Below are positions 14,732 through 23,279 of a DNA stretch of 64,000 bases, piece by piece. The notes below the pieces were generated by a model. It saw nothing but the letters and a program-made list of their open reading frames with translations, was not told the origin of the DNA and made no database searches. This DNA is from Desulfarculaceae bacterium (lineage in GTDB: Bacteria > Desulfobacterota > Desulfarculia > Desulfarculales > Desulfarculaceae). The position numbers were made by a program, and so were the translations under genes. The stretch is taken from NCBI GenBank assembly GCA_021737645.1, contig JAIPDO010000001.1:1-64000 (forward strand), written 5' to 3'. The number at the start of each line of letters is the position of its first letter. The first letter of the stretch is position 1.

Positions 14732-16636
14732 TCATGCGGGCGATCTCTGGGCTTCGCGCCCTGCCAAGAGATAGGCGACAAATGCCATGCCCAGCACTAC
14801 GCCGACCCCCACGATAGTGGTGTAGCCTTCCGGGAAGGCGGTGAGCAGACCGCCGCAGAAAAGGCCCGCGCGCACGAACCAATTTTTGATGATCCCCACG
14901 CCTATCAAGTAACCCTCAAGGGCCGAGCCCAGGCTGATGACCCCCACTGCGGCGAAAAACACGGTGTAGGTGACTTCCCAAGCTGTCCCGTGAGTCAACA
15001 GCGCCGGGTTGTAGGCGAAAAAGAAGGGGACGATGTATTTGACCGCGCCCAGGCGCATGGCGGTCCAGCCGGACTTCATGAAGTCCGAGCCCGCCAAGCC
15101 GGAAGCGGCGCTTACGCACAGGGCCACCGGCGGGGTGATCTCCGACAAAACGCCCCAGTAGAACACGAACAGATGGGCGGCCAGCGGGTCTATACCGAAC
15201 TCGACCAGCCCTGGCACCAGAACAATAGCCAAAAAAATGTAGCAAGCGGTGATGGTCATACCCAGGCCGAGGATGAAGCTGGCGATGGCCCCCACCACCA
15301 GCATGGGCAGGATGTGCCCCCCCACCATACGAACGATTTCCCCGGAAAAAGACAGGGCCACGCCGGTGAAGGAAAGCCCCCCGATTATCATGCCCGCCGC
15401 CGCTAAAATGGCGACCAGTTGCACCACCACCTTGCCGGTTTCCACAACCAATTCGACCATCTTGCGCAAATTCAGGCGGCTTCTTTTCTTGCAGGCGGCC
15501 AAGAAAATCAGAGTAGCACTGGCATAAAACGGAGCCCGCTCTTCCAACTTCAAGGTCAACAAGAGATAGACCAGCACCACGATGACAAACAGGTATTGCC
15601 AGCCTTCTTTGAGCGTTTGGGTGAAGGAAGGCAGTTCGGCACGGGAAAGGCCTTTGAGATCGGCTTTCACCGCATAGGCATCAACCTGAACATAAAGGCC
15701 CAGGTAGTAAAGCAGCGCGGGGATCAAGGCTCCAACCACCACAAAGGCGTAAGGCACGTTCAAAAAAGAAGCCATGATGAACGCGGCCGCGCCCATAACC
15801 GGGGGCATAATGGGCCCGCCGGTGGAGGCGCAAGCCTCGATGGCGGCCGCATAGTGGGGCGAGAAACCAGACCGCTTCATGGCGGGGATGGTCATGGCCC
15901 CGGTGGTGAGGGTGTTGGACACGGTAGAGCCGCTGATGGAGCCGAAAAAAGTGGAAGCCAGGATACTGATCTTGGCCGCTCCCCCCCGGCTGGTTCCGAG
16001 CATGGACTGGGCCAGCTTGAAAAAGAACTCGCCGCCACCGGTCTTCATCAGCACCACCCCGAAGAGCATAAAGCCGATGAGCAGGGTGGCCACGGTGTAC
16101 AGGGGGATGCCCAAGATGCCGCTCATGCCCATGGCGAACAAACGGGCGGCGGTCAGCGGATCATAAGACGGCCCCGCCAAAAAGCCCGGCATGTATTCTG
16201 CCACCATGGGAAAAATCGTCAGGATGATGCACATGATCAGCATGGCGATGTCGGTCACCCGCCTCACCGCCTCCAGCACCAGCAGGCACAGCAAAACACT
16301 GCACAGCGTGGGCAGCCAAGGCGCCACGTATTCCCAACCCGAATGCCGTATCTTCATCCCGTGGACTGCGAAATAGATGCAGATGGCGGCGCACATGGCG
16401 AACAGGCAGATGTCGTACCAGGGCACCCGGTCATGGGGGGCGGAACCCTTGGCGGGATAAAGGACGAACACCAACGAAAGATAGCCGGCCAGCATTATGT
16501 ACATGTAGGTGTTGTCGATGAACGTTATGCCAAGCCAAGTCATCTGGAAAATTTGGTAGATGGAAAGAAGAAGCGGAATCCCCGAAAAAATTATCAGCGC
16601 GACGTACCAAAGGGGTTTATTGTCAAGCCTTCTCAT
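14732..16636 (-). CDS. TRAP transporter fused permease (DctQM type)
   Basis: A 634-residue inner-membrane protein joining the small (4 TM) and large (12 TM) TRAP subunits, the arrangement that works with TAXI-type binding proteins. It is hydrophobic almost throughout. Characteristic blocks are GGGEFFFKLAQSMLGTSRGG, FFGSISGSTVSNTLTTGAM, ASTGGPIMPPVMGAAAFIM and GLGMTITACYIFLAIVLVP. It uses a sodium or proton gradient to bring in an organic acid delivered by the periplasmic TAXI protein encoded three genes upstream at 19041-20216. Being in one transcript with CoA-transferases and the mutase suggests that the imported acid is the pathway substrate. Confidence 0.93.
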   Translation of the reverse strand: MRRLDNKPLWYVALIIFSGIPLLLSIYQIFQMTWLGITFIDNTYMYIMLAGYLSLVFVLYPAKGSAPHDRVPWYDICLFAMCAAICIYFAVHGMKIRHSGWEYVAPWLPTLCSVLLCLLVLEAVRRVTDIAMLIMCIILTIFPMVAEYMPGFLAGPSYDPLTAARLFAMGMSGILGIPLYTVATLLIGFMLFGVVLMKTGGGEFFFKLAQSMLGTSRGGAAKISILASTFFGSISGSTVSNTLTTGAMTIPAMKRSGFSPHYAAAIEACASTGGPIMPPVMGAAAFIMASFLNVPYAFVVVGALIPALLYYLGLYVQVDAYAVKADLKGLSRAELPSFTQTLKEGWQYLFVIVVLVYLLLTLKLEERAPFYASATLIFLAACKKRSRLNLRKMVELVVETGKVVVQLVAILAAAGMIIGGLSFTGVALSFSGEIVRMVGGHILPMLVVGAIASFILGLGMTITACYIFLAIVLVPGLVEFGIDPLAAHLFVFYWGVLSEITPPVALCVSAASGLAGSDFMKSGWTAMRLGAVKYIVPFFFAYNPALLTHGTAWEVTYTVFFAAVGVISLGSALEGYLIGVGIIKNWFVRAGLFCGGLLTAFPEGYTTIVGVGVVLGMAFVAYLLAGREAQRSPA

Positions 16637-16691
16637 TTCACGACCTCACTAACCGAAAACAAAACGTTAACAATTTGGAGTTTCCAGATGG

Positions 16692-17357
16692 TCAAAACTC
16701 CATCTCCGACAAATCTTCGGATATGATGAGATCTGGTTCCGTGTTGGCTTGGACCTCTTCCGGCGTAATTCCCGGGGCAACTTCCTTTAAGACTAGACCG
16801 GCTCCTTCCAGCTCGATGTAGGCCAGGTTGGTGATGATGGTGTTAACGCACCTCCTGGCGGTCAGGGGCAGGGAGCACTGCTTGACGATACGGGGCTTGC
16901 CGTTTTTGTCGGTGTGCTCCATGGCCACCACTACTCTTTTGGCGCCCTGGGCCAATTCGATGGCCCCGCCGATTCCGCCGACGTGATAGCCCTGTAGCTG
17001 CCAATTGGCCAAGTCGCCTGTTTCCGAGACCTGATAGGCCCCCAAAACAGCCAGATCCAAGTGCCCGCCGCGGATCATGGTGAAGGACTCGTTGAGATCG
17101 AACACCGCCGCGCCGGGCAAAAGAGAGGTGGGTTGGCCAGAGGCGTTGATCAGGTCAGCATCGGCCTGGGTTTCATCGTCGATGACCCCGGCGTAGCGAA
17201 GCATCCCGTTCTCCGCGTGCAAAATGATGTCGATGTCCTCTGGGATGAACAGGCTGGTCAGGGTAGGCAAGCCAAAACCCAGGTTCACGTACATCCCGTC
17301 TTTGAGTTCCTTGGCAACCCTGAGGGCCACCAACTCCCTGCTTAATCCTTGTTCCAC
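16692..17357 (-). CDS. Family I CoA-transferase, subunit B
   Basis: A 221-residue beta subunit of the 3-oxoacid/acetate CoA-transferase family. The catalytic glutamate is in HAENGMLRYAG, the family SENG motif. GFGLPTLTSLF lies near the N-terminus and GGHLDLAVLGAYQVSETGD in the middle. Start GTG 17357 after AGGGGG. It follows subunit A by 19 bases. The reaction is transfer of CoA from a donor such as acetyl-, succinyl- or acetoacetyl-CoA to an acid. Together with the family III pair and the AMP ligase, the locus has three separate ways of making CoA thioesters, so each may serve a different step. Confidence 0.92.
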   Translation of the reverse strand: MEQGLSRELVALRVAKELKDGMYVNLGFGLPTLTSLFIPEDIDIILHAENGMLRYAGVIDDETQADADLINASGQPTSLLPGAAVFDLNESFTMIRGGHLDLAVLGAYQVSETGDLANWQLQGYHVGGIGGAIELAQGAKRVVVAMEHTDKNGKPRIVKQCSLPLTARRCVNTIITNLAYIELEGAGLVLKEVAPGITPEEVQANTEPDLIISEDLSEMEF

Positions 17358-17376
17358 CTATGACCCCCTAGCTCAC

Positions 17377-18072
17377 TCAAACGGCCTCGTGGCCGTCGAG
17401 CCACTTGACGATTTTCGGCGCTTTCACCACCCGCTGCACATAGATCCCCTGGATATCGACCCTCTCGGGATCGATATCCCCGACCTCCACGACCTCCTCC
17501 ACCTCGGCGATGGTCACCGTGGCCGCGCCGGCCATTTCCGTGTTGCGGTTGCGGGCCACGAACCGGCAGGTCAGGTTGCCCAAGCGGTCCCCGAAGTGCC
17601 CCCTGATCAGGGCGAAGTCGGCCTCGATGGCCCGCTCCAGCACGCACTCTTCGCCGTCGAACAGCTTGGTTTCCTTGCCTTCGCCGAACACGGTGCCCAC
17701 GCCGATGGGGGTGTAAAAGGCGGGGATGCCCGCCTTGCTGGCCCGGATGCGTTCCGAGAGGATGCCGTGGGGTACGGTTTCCACCTCCAGCAGGCCGGCC
17801 CGCACCTTGGTTTCGATCACCTCGGTTATCTCCGGACGCAGGGAATGGCTGGTAAATCCGGAGATGACCTTTTTGGCCCGATCGTTTTCAACAAAGGGCA
17901 TCCACTCCGGCGACCCGGTGCAGATGATGGTGAGGTCTTTAGTCCCCTTTTCGATAAGGGCCTGGACGAGGTTGTTGGCGCCCCCCGAGGCCGCGAATCC
18001 GCCGACCATAATTCGTGCGCCGTCCTCGATGTCCCTGATCGCCTCAGCAAGGTTTGCGACTACTTTGTTCAT
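17377..18072 (-). CDS. Family I CoA-transferase, subunit A
   Basis: A 231-residue alpha subunit of a two-subunit CoA-transferase. The glycine-rich motif IMVGGFAASGGANNLVQAL near the N-terminus binds CoA. RAKKVISGFTSH, GVGTVFGEGKE and FVARNRNTEMAGAA are further family segments. ATG start at 18072. It lies between a crotonase gene and subunit B in a tightly spaced operon. Acceptor specificity (acetoacetate, butyrate, glutaconate or other) cannot be read from the sequence. Confidence 0.92.
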   Translation of the reverse strand: MNKVVANLAEAIRDIEDGARIMVGGFAASGGANNLVQALIEKGTKDLTIICTGSPEWMPFVENDRAKKVISGFTSHSLRPEITEVIETKVRAGLLEVETVPHGILSERIRASKAGIPAFYTPIGVGTVFGEGKETKLFDGEECVLERAIEADFALIRGHFGDRLGNLTCRFVARNRNTEMAGAATVTIAEVEEVVEVGDIDPERVDIQGIYVQRVVKAPKIVKWLDGHEAV

Positions 18073-18105
18073 GCCTGTCCTTGCGCCTGAAAGGTGGCGG
18101 TTGAG

Positions 18106-18903
18106 CTACTCGCCCGTGAATTTGGGCTCGCGTTTTTCCATGAAAGCTTTGATGCCCTCTTGGTGGTCCGCGGTGGTGTACAGAACGTTTTGGCCCCAAC
18201 TCTCGTACAGCAGGCCTTCTTGGAAGCTCCTGCCCAGGTTGTGGCGAAGGGCGCGCTTGGTGAAGGACATGGCCAGGGGTGGATTGGCCGCCAGCTTGCC
18301 GGCGAAGGCCAGGGCCTCGTCCATCAGGGATTCAGGCGGCACCAGCTTGTTCACCAGGCCGATTCTGAGTGCCTCCTGGGCATCGATGACGTCGCCGGTG
18401 AGAGCCAGTTCCAGGGCCTTGGGCAGACCAACCACCAGAGGCAGGGTGTAGGTGCTGCCGCCGTCTGGCATGAGGCCCCGGCGTACGAAGATCACGCTGT
18501 ATTTGGATTGCTCCGAGGCGATGCGGAAGTCTGCCAGCAGGGCCATGGAAAGGCCCACCCCGGCGGCAGCCCCGTTGATCGCGGCTATGACCGGCTTGGA
18601 GATGGCGGCCAGGCCCTGGGTGAAGCCGCCCACCGGCTCTTCCTTTATCCGGCGTTGGTTCTTGATGGCCTTCAGGCCCGCCCCCAGGTTTGCCTGGACA
18701 TCCGCGCCGGTGCAGAAGCCTTTGCCCGCGCCGGTGATGACCAAGACCCTAATATCCGGGTCTTGCTGCACCCTGGCGAACAGCTCAGGCAAGACATTCA
18801 TGGTCATGTCCCGGGTCACCGCGTTGTATCTGTCGGGCCGGTTAAGGGTCAAAACAGATACGCCGCCCTCTTTAACCTCGAAAATAACTTCTTGTTCGCT
18901 CAT
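18106..18903 (-). CDS. Crotonase-family protein, isomerase-like active site
   Basis: A 265-residue crotonase-fold protein, closely similar to the one at 13868-14668. The oxyanion loop is GFCTGADVQANL. Hydratase glutamates are absent (GVGLSMALLADFRIA; IFVRRGLMPDGGSTYTL), while the Asp in PDGG is present, as in isomerase-type members. The C-terminus EGIKAFMEKREPKFTGE is complete. It precedes the CoA-transferase subunits in the transcript. Two near-identical active-site types within 5 kb suggest duplication and use on successive intermediates. Exact reaction unknown. Confidence 0.85.
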   Translation of the reverse strand: MSEQEVIFEVKEGGVSVLTLNRPDRYNAVTRDMTMNVLPELFARVQQDPDIRVLVITGAGKGFCTGADVQANLGAGLKAIKNQRRIKEEPVGGFTQGLAAISKPVIAAINGAAAGVGLSMALLADFRIASEQSKYSVIFVRRGLMPDGGSTYTLPLVVGLPKALELALTGDVIDAQEALRIGLVNKLVPPESLMDEALAFAGKLAANPPLAMSFTKRALRHNLGRSFQEGLLYESWGQNVLYTTADHQEGIKAFMEKREPKFTGE

Positions 18904-18971
18904 TTCGCCGCCTGCATAAGATGCCTAAAGGTTGTTCCGATGATTTTGCTCAAGCTCTTTGGAGTTTGGTT

Positions 18972-19013
18972 GCCACACTCCGGGCGGGGTGAATCCTTTT
19001 CCCGGAGTGTGGC
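18972..19013 (-). terminator. Long stem-loop between TAXI gene and rest of operon
   Basis: GCCACACTCCGGG and CCCGGAGTGTGGC form a perfect 13-base-pair stem enclosing 16 bases, starting 27 bases beyond the TAXI stop. No U-run follows on the minus strand. It probably stabilises or partly ends the binding-protein mRNA, the usual way to make more binding protein than permease. Confidence 0.6.
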
Positions 19014-19040
19014 GTGTTCATATTTTGTTAGGAGCCGCGT

Positions 19041-20216
19041 CTACCAAGCGTACTCAGGCCCGGCCTTGGTCCTGAACTCCTTCCAGTACTTGACCCAACC
19101 GTCGCCCTTGGCCTTCTTGCCGGCGCTGGTCAGGGCCTTGCGCCACAGTTCGACCAGAGCCTTTTTGTGGGCAACCAGCTCCTGGTTGCGCTTGTCCATG
19201 GCCGGGGTCCACTTGCCAACTTCTTTCCAGTAGCGGATGGCACCGGGATGCACCGGGATCGCGGTGTTCTGGATCAGGTCCAGGCACCACTGCACGGACC
19301 AGTTTTCCTTCATGACCGCGGACTTCTTGGCGTAGATGGGGTAGGACTCGGCCAGGTTCTTCACGTACCAGTAGATGAGGTCCGGGTCCTGGCTGGCCAT
19401 GGTGATGGCGATGGGGTTGGCGTAGGTGGCGCACATCAGGGGCTTTTCAACCGAGACGCCCGCGCCGTTGGTGGCCTTGTACTTGGCCCAGAATGGGTAG
19501 ACCTTGGCGGCCCTTTCCCAGCCCACCTTGTCGCTGAACGGAAGGGCGATGTAGCCGATGCCGTGGCTGCTGGCCTCCAAGCGGCGAGCAAAGCTGGAGG
19601 GGGGCACGGTAATGGCGGTGTCCACCAAACCGGAGATGACGCCCTCGCAGGCGGCGGCATAAGAGGGAACCTTCACCACCTGCACATCTTTCCAGGTGAG
19701 CCCGCCAAAGGCCAAGTGAGCTTCGGCTTGCACGTTGAGGCCGGGGGAGCCTTCCACAAAGGGAACCTTCTTGCCCTTGAGGTCGGCCGGAGTCTTCAGG
19801 CCGCTGCCGGCGCGCACCATCAGGGTGATACCGGTGATGGCAGGGCACCAAACGATGTTCACGTCCTGGGGCCCCCAACCCATCTCTGCGAATTCGGCTC
19901 GGCCCGCGCTGGCAAAGGTCGCCCCGCCACCGATGGTGAGGATGGGAACCGCGCCGGAGCGCAAAGCCGACATCCTGGCGGTGTCTGTGGATGCGGGCAA
20001 AAGCCTGAACTTCTGACCGCTGTGCTCGGTAATGGCCTCAGTGGCCATGGCCGTGGTTCGGTAGGCCGAAGACCCCACGTCATAGGTGGCGATGGGAATG
20101 AAAGGCGGCAGCTTGAATTCCTTGGCCGTTCCGGCCACCGGAAGGAGCAGCAAAACCGCCAAGAGTGCCACAGCCATGGGCATCAAAAACTTAGTGCCTT
20201 TAAACTTATCCTTCAT
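19041..20216 (-). CDS. TAXI-family TRAP solute-binding protein
   Basis: A periplasmic binding protein of the TAXI family, about 391 residues. I take ATG 20216 (MKDKFKGTKFLMPMAVALLA) as start because AAAGGGGAT lies eight bases upstream and a clean signal peptide follows, cleaved near VAGTAKEF. The mature domain shows YDVGSSAYRTTAMATEAI, then TIGGGATFASAGRAEFAEMG and GSPGLNVQAEAHLAFGG. It should deliver an organic acid to the fused permease encoded at 14732-16636. It is the first gene of the minus-strand transcript, and the 436 bases upstream hold two inverted repeats that could be operators. Substrate unknown. Confidence 0.92.
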   Translation of the reverse strand: MKDKFKGTKFLMPMAVALLAVLLLLPVAGTAKEFKLPPFIPIATYDVGSSAYRTTAMATEAITEHSGQKFRLLPASTDTARMSALRSGAVPILTIGGGATFASAGRAEFAEMGWGPQDVNIVWCPAITGITLMVRAGSGLKTPADLKGKKVPFVEGSPGLNVQAEAHLAFGGLTWKDVQVVKVPSYAAACEGVISGLVDTAITVPPSSFARRLEASSHGIGYIALPFSDKVGWERAAKVYPFWAKYKATNGAGVSVEKPLMCATYANPIAITMASQDPDLIYWYVKNLAESYPIYAKKSAVMKENWSVQWCLDLIQNTAIPVHPGAIRYWKEVGKWTPAMDKRNQELVAHKKALVELWRKALTSAGKKAKGDGWVKYWKEFRTKAGPEYAW

Positions 20217-20354
20217 TCGGAAGATCCCCTTTCTCGTGTACATGATCATTTTTTGCCTTGGAAGCTGACAGGCAAATGCCCTTGCCAATTCGCAGGCGGA
20301 AAATTTTTGTGCAAAATCTTTGATGCCGAATGATTATGTCGCGGGCTAATGGTG

Positions 20355-20374
20355 TCGAGATCCCTCTATCTCGA
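20355..20374. promoter_or_regulatory. Inverted repeat upstream of TAXI operon
   Basis: TCGAGAT-CCCTCT-ATCTCGA is a perfect 7-base-pair inverted repeat with a six-base centre, 139 bases upstream of the TAXI start in the lower-GC gap 20217-20652. It could be an operator or a small hairpin in the leader. No coding frame is evident in this gap. Confidence 0.4.
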
Positions 20375-20480
20375 TGCTTAAAGAAGTTGCTTTCAGCCAA
20401 ATAACTACTGAACTCATTGAAGCCAACGTGCGAACACTATTGCATATGGCAATCACCGCGTTAATATCAGTTTAAGCTAG

Positions 20481-20509
20481 GCAATGTATATAGTATTTAT
20501 ATACATTGC
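20481..20509. promoter_or_regulatory. Perfect 12-bp palindrome in AT-rich intergenic region
   Basis: GCAATGTATATA-GTATT-TATATACATTGC is a flawless 12-base-pair inverted repeat with a five-base centre. It is strikingly AT-rich against the GC-rich surroundings. It lies 265 bases upstream of the TAXI operon start and 144 bases before the IS relic. A dimeric regulator site is the simplest reading. A mobile-element end or attachment site is an alternative, since IS debris follows. Confidence 0.55.
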
Positions 20510-20652
20510 GACTGCGCGCTTTTGGCCTTGCCCATCATATGTTTTTGGAACATAAATATCTTAATTTATTTGGTATTATAGCCATTGGGACAGATTTGAT
20601 CCTTCAGCTGATGGATACTCCGGGGTAATCTCGACCCCCAAAGGGATGAATC

Positions 20653-21102
20653 ATGAGCCAAAGTGAAGCCGCTGAAGGGAAAGTCCGGGCGATCAGGCGA
20701 AAGACCCGCGGGAAGTACTCGGTTGATGTGAGGATCCGCGTTGTCTTGGAGGGGCTCAGGGGCGAGGATAGCATTGCCGAGCTCTACCGCCGGGAGAGGA
20801 TAGCCCCCAATTTGTATTACAGATGGAGCAAGGAGTTTCTTGGGACGTGCAAACGGCGGATGACGGGCGACACCAAACCCCAGGCCACCAGCGGCGAGGT
20901 GCGGACCCCGCTTCTGCAAATCAGCAGATCGCGGGTTGATGATGTTAAGAACACCATGGGCCTGGCCATCACCAAGACCGGGGTTGCCGGGGTCAAGGCA
21001 AGGCACCGGCCGCAGCTGCTATCGGACCATGGCCCCTGCTACCTGGCTGGGCACCTGAAGGTGATGACCCAATCTATAAGCTTTGATCAATATAGTAGCT
21101 AG
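20653..21102 (+). pseudogene. IS3-family transposase relic with internal deletion
   Basis: The first ~80 residues match an IS3-type OrfA with its helix-turn-helix (KYSVDVRIRVVLEGLRG; IAELYRRERIAPNLYYRWSK). The frame then jumps into OrfB-like sequence: RVDDVKNTMGLAITKTGV followed by HRPQLLSDHGPCYLAGHL, which holds only the middle acidic residue of the DDE core. The first Asp region and the final Glu region are missing, so the protein cannot transpose. The deletion left the frame open, which makes it look like a 149-residue gene. It marks past insertion between the catabolic island and the signalling genes. Confidence 0.75.
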
Positions 21103-21185
21103 CTGATTCCCAGGTCCCGGGAAGCCCGGGCCGCTGCCTCCAACTTGGACTCCCCGCTCAAACGTGCCGCTTGCTTGCCGCGCAA
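21099..21185 (-). pseudogene. Small second IS OrfA-like relic
   Basis: On the minus strand a short frame reads SGESKLEAAARASRDLGIS and stops, resembling the helix-turn-helix start of IS3-type OrfA proteins. It abuts the end of the plus-strand relic and has no start or remainder. This is a weak call from one short similarity pattern. Confidence 0.3.
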
Positions 21186-21256
21186 CACCATCCCGCCAAG
21201 TTATGGGTGCGCACGGCAAATCAAGAAAAATTCACACGGGTTGCAACTCAACCATG

Positions 21257-21285
21257 TTGATTTATTGGAACGATTAACCGATAGT
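21257..21285 (+). promoter_or_regulatory. Candidate sigma-70 promoter for the diguanylate cyclase
   Basis: TTGATT and GATAGT are separated by 17 bases, 46 bases upstream of the ATG at 21331. A small inverted repeat TCAAC-CAT-GTTGA overlaps the -35 box and could be an operator. The call rests on consensus match only. Confidence 0.4.
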
Positions 21286-21330
21286 AAAAAGTCACTGTTG
21301 GGGGAGAAATAGAAATCACCCGAGGTCGTC

Positions 21331-23025
21331 ATGTCCCATGCGTTGTCTACACTACTAATAATCCTAGTGTTGTTAGTAGGCCCCGCCTGCGATCGGAATC
21401 CAGGCCCCCGCATGCAGCCGCCTCCCACGGAGGTCGGTTTCCTGAAGGACACTTCGGGCAGCATGGACATCACCCAGGCCACATCCGCCCAAACCGCCCC
21501 CCTCTACCAAATCAAGCACACCAATCGCATGTCCCTGGGCTTTTGCCGTTCCCCGCTTTGGGTGCGCATCCCCCTGGACCAAGCCCCGGCCAAAGGCAGG
21601 TGGGTGCTGGAAATCGCCGCGCCCTGGATGGACCGGGTGGACCTATACCTGCCCGACCCCCAAGGCGGCTGGCAAAAGCAATCCACCGGCCTGGAGCAGC
21701 CCCTGGCCGGCAATCGCCAAGGTGTGTTCGCCCTGAAGGCCCCTGCCGACTCTCCCCGCAGTGGTTATGCCTATTTGCGCCTGCAATCGGTGTTGTCGCT
21801 CAACGCTGGGCTGCGCATATGGTCGGAAGACGACTTTGAAATAAACAACTCCACCGACATCTTCCTGTACGGTTTGCTCTACGGGGTAATGGGAGCCATG
21901 GTTTTGATAAACCTCTTGGTGCTCCTAACCACCCGCGACCAAGCCTACCTGATGTACGTCCTTTACCTGCTCAGCATCATGGCCCACCAATTCTGCCTGC
22001 AGGGCCAGATCCTTTTCCTGCCCACCTGGGTGTGGCACCTGGTGCCGTACATCAGCCTGGTGGTCTCCGCCCTGGCGCTGTTCTTCGGCGCGGCGTTTTG
22101 CCGGGTGTTTCTCAACACCAAAAAGAACGCCCCCTTTGCGGACTACCTTGTGTTGGGATTCATGGCGGCCTCGCTGGTCCTGTTGGTCCTGGGCGTGGCC
22201 GGGCAAATCTGGTGGGGCACTTGGCTGGTGCACAGCCTGGCCCTGGTGGGCCCGCTGATCGGGATATATGCCGGGTTCATGGCCTTGTCTCGGGGGTTCC
22301 GGCCCGCCCGCTTCTATCTGGTGGCCTGGGTGGTGCTGCTGTTGGGAGCCATGAGCTGGGGCGCCTGGAGCATGGGCTGGAACTTCCTGGTGCCGCTGCC
22401 CCGCTCGCTGATAACCATCGCCGCGGCCCTGGAAAGCGTGCTCTTGTCCCTGGCCCTGGCCGACCGCATCGGGGTCATACAGCGGGAGCGCAACGTGCTG
22501 GCCCAGCGCGAACGCCGCTACCGCCAGTTGAGCACCATCGACGAGCTTACCGGATTGTTCAACTCACGCTATTTTAGAAGCAAAATGGCCAGCGAAATAG
22601 TGCACTCTCACGAAATGGGCCATCCCTTGGGCCTGGTGCTCTTGGATGTAGACGACTTCAAGCGCTTCAACGACACCTATGGGCACACCGAAGGCGACAA
22701 GGTTCTGGAAACTCTGGGCAGGCTCCTGCGCTCGGCGGTGCGCCCGGCGGATTCCCCCTGCCGCTATGGCGGCGACGAGTTCGCCATTCTGCTGCCCGGA
22801 GCCGACGCCGAAGCCTCGCGCGTCGTGTGCCGGCGCATCAGCGAGGCCCTCGCCCGTTGTGTGTTCCTGCCCGGAGACGGAGCCCGCGAGGTGGTCACCG
22901 CCAGCCTGGGCGCCACTCAAGTTCAGCCGGGCGACGACGCCTACTCTTTGCTCAAACGGGCGGACCGGGCGCTGTACCAAGCCAAGGATATGGGCAAAAA
23001 CCAAACCGTGGAACTCTCGGGATAG
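21331..23025 (+). CDS. 7TM-DISM diguanylate cyclase
   Basis: A 564-residue membrane enzyme that makes the second messenger cyclic di-GMP. A short N-terminal hydrophobic leader (ALSTLLIILVLLVG) is followed by a periplasmic 7TMR-DISMED2-like beta domain (LWVRIPLDQAPAKGRWVLEI). Seven transmembrane helices cover about residues 175-385. The C-terminal GGDEF domain carries YGGDEF at 479-484 and DVDDFKRFNDTYGH. RPAD lies exactly five residues before GGDEF, an intact inhibitory I-site, so product feedback is expected. The ATG has GAGG six bases upstream. The periplasmic domain probably senses a carbohydrate-like or other small ligand. The neighbouring TAXI protein could supply the signal, which is speculation. 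Confidence 0.93.
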   Translation: MSHALSTLLIILVLLVGPACDRNPGPRMQPPPTEVGFLKDTSGSMDITQATSAQTAPLYQIKHTNRMSLGFCRSPLWVRIPLDQAPAKGRWVLEIAAPWMDRVDLYLPDPQGGWQKQSTGLEQPLAGNRQGVFALKAPADSPRSGYAYLRLQSVLSLNAGLRIWSEDDFEINNSTDIFLYGLLYGVMGAMVLINLLVLLTTRDQAYLMYVLYLLSIMAHQFCLQGQILFLPTWVWHLVPYISLVVSALALFFGAAFCRVFLNTKKNAPFADYLVLGFMAASLVLLVLGVAGQIWWGTWLVHSLALVGPLIGIYAGFMALSRGFRPARFYLVAWVVLLLGAMSWGAWSMGWNFLVPLPRSLITIAAALESVLLSLALADRIGVIQRERNVLAQRERRYRQLSTIDELTGLFNSRYFRSKMASEIVHSHEMGHPLGLVLLDVDDFKRFNDTYGHTEGDKVLETLGRLLRSAVRPADSPCRYGGDEFAILLPGADAEASRVVCRRISEALARCVFLPGDGAREVVTASLGATQVQPGDDAYSLLKRADRALYQAKDMGKNQTVELSG

Positions 23026-23279
23026 CTGCCTCTCATACACAAGCCAGACTTGTCACCGCGTGGTCATGATGCGCCAAGGCCAAACTATCTCAGGCCATGG
23101 GTCCAAAGCGCCAAATCTTCCCCAAGGCATCGGCCACATCTATTTTAACGGTGCGCATTGAGTGGGCTGGGCTATAACACTCTATGTTCCTTAATCAATC
23201 ACACTCTTTGTCATATATTTTTCACGCGGCACTTTGTTATAATTCGTCCTAATCATACTCTTTTGGTGGGGGCATCAAT

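Noticed and set aside
15419-16726. 435-codon open frame antisense to the TRAP permease
   Set aside because: Its Gly/His/Gln-rich makeup is the mirror of membrane-helix codons.
20240-20260. Sigma-54-like element TGGCAAG...TTTGCC upstream of the TAXI gene
   Set aside because: The distance between GG and GC is 11 bases instead of the required 10, so it does not fit the -24/-12 rule.
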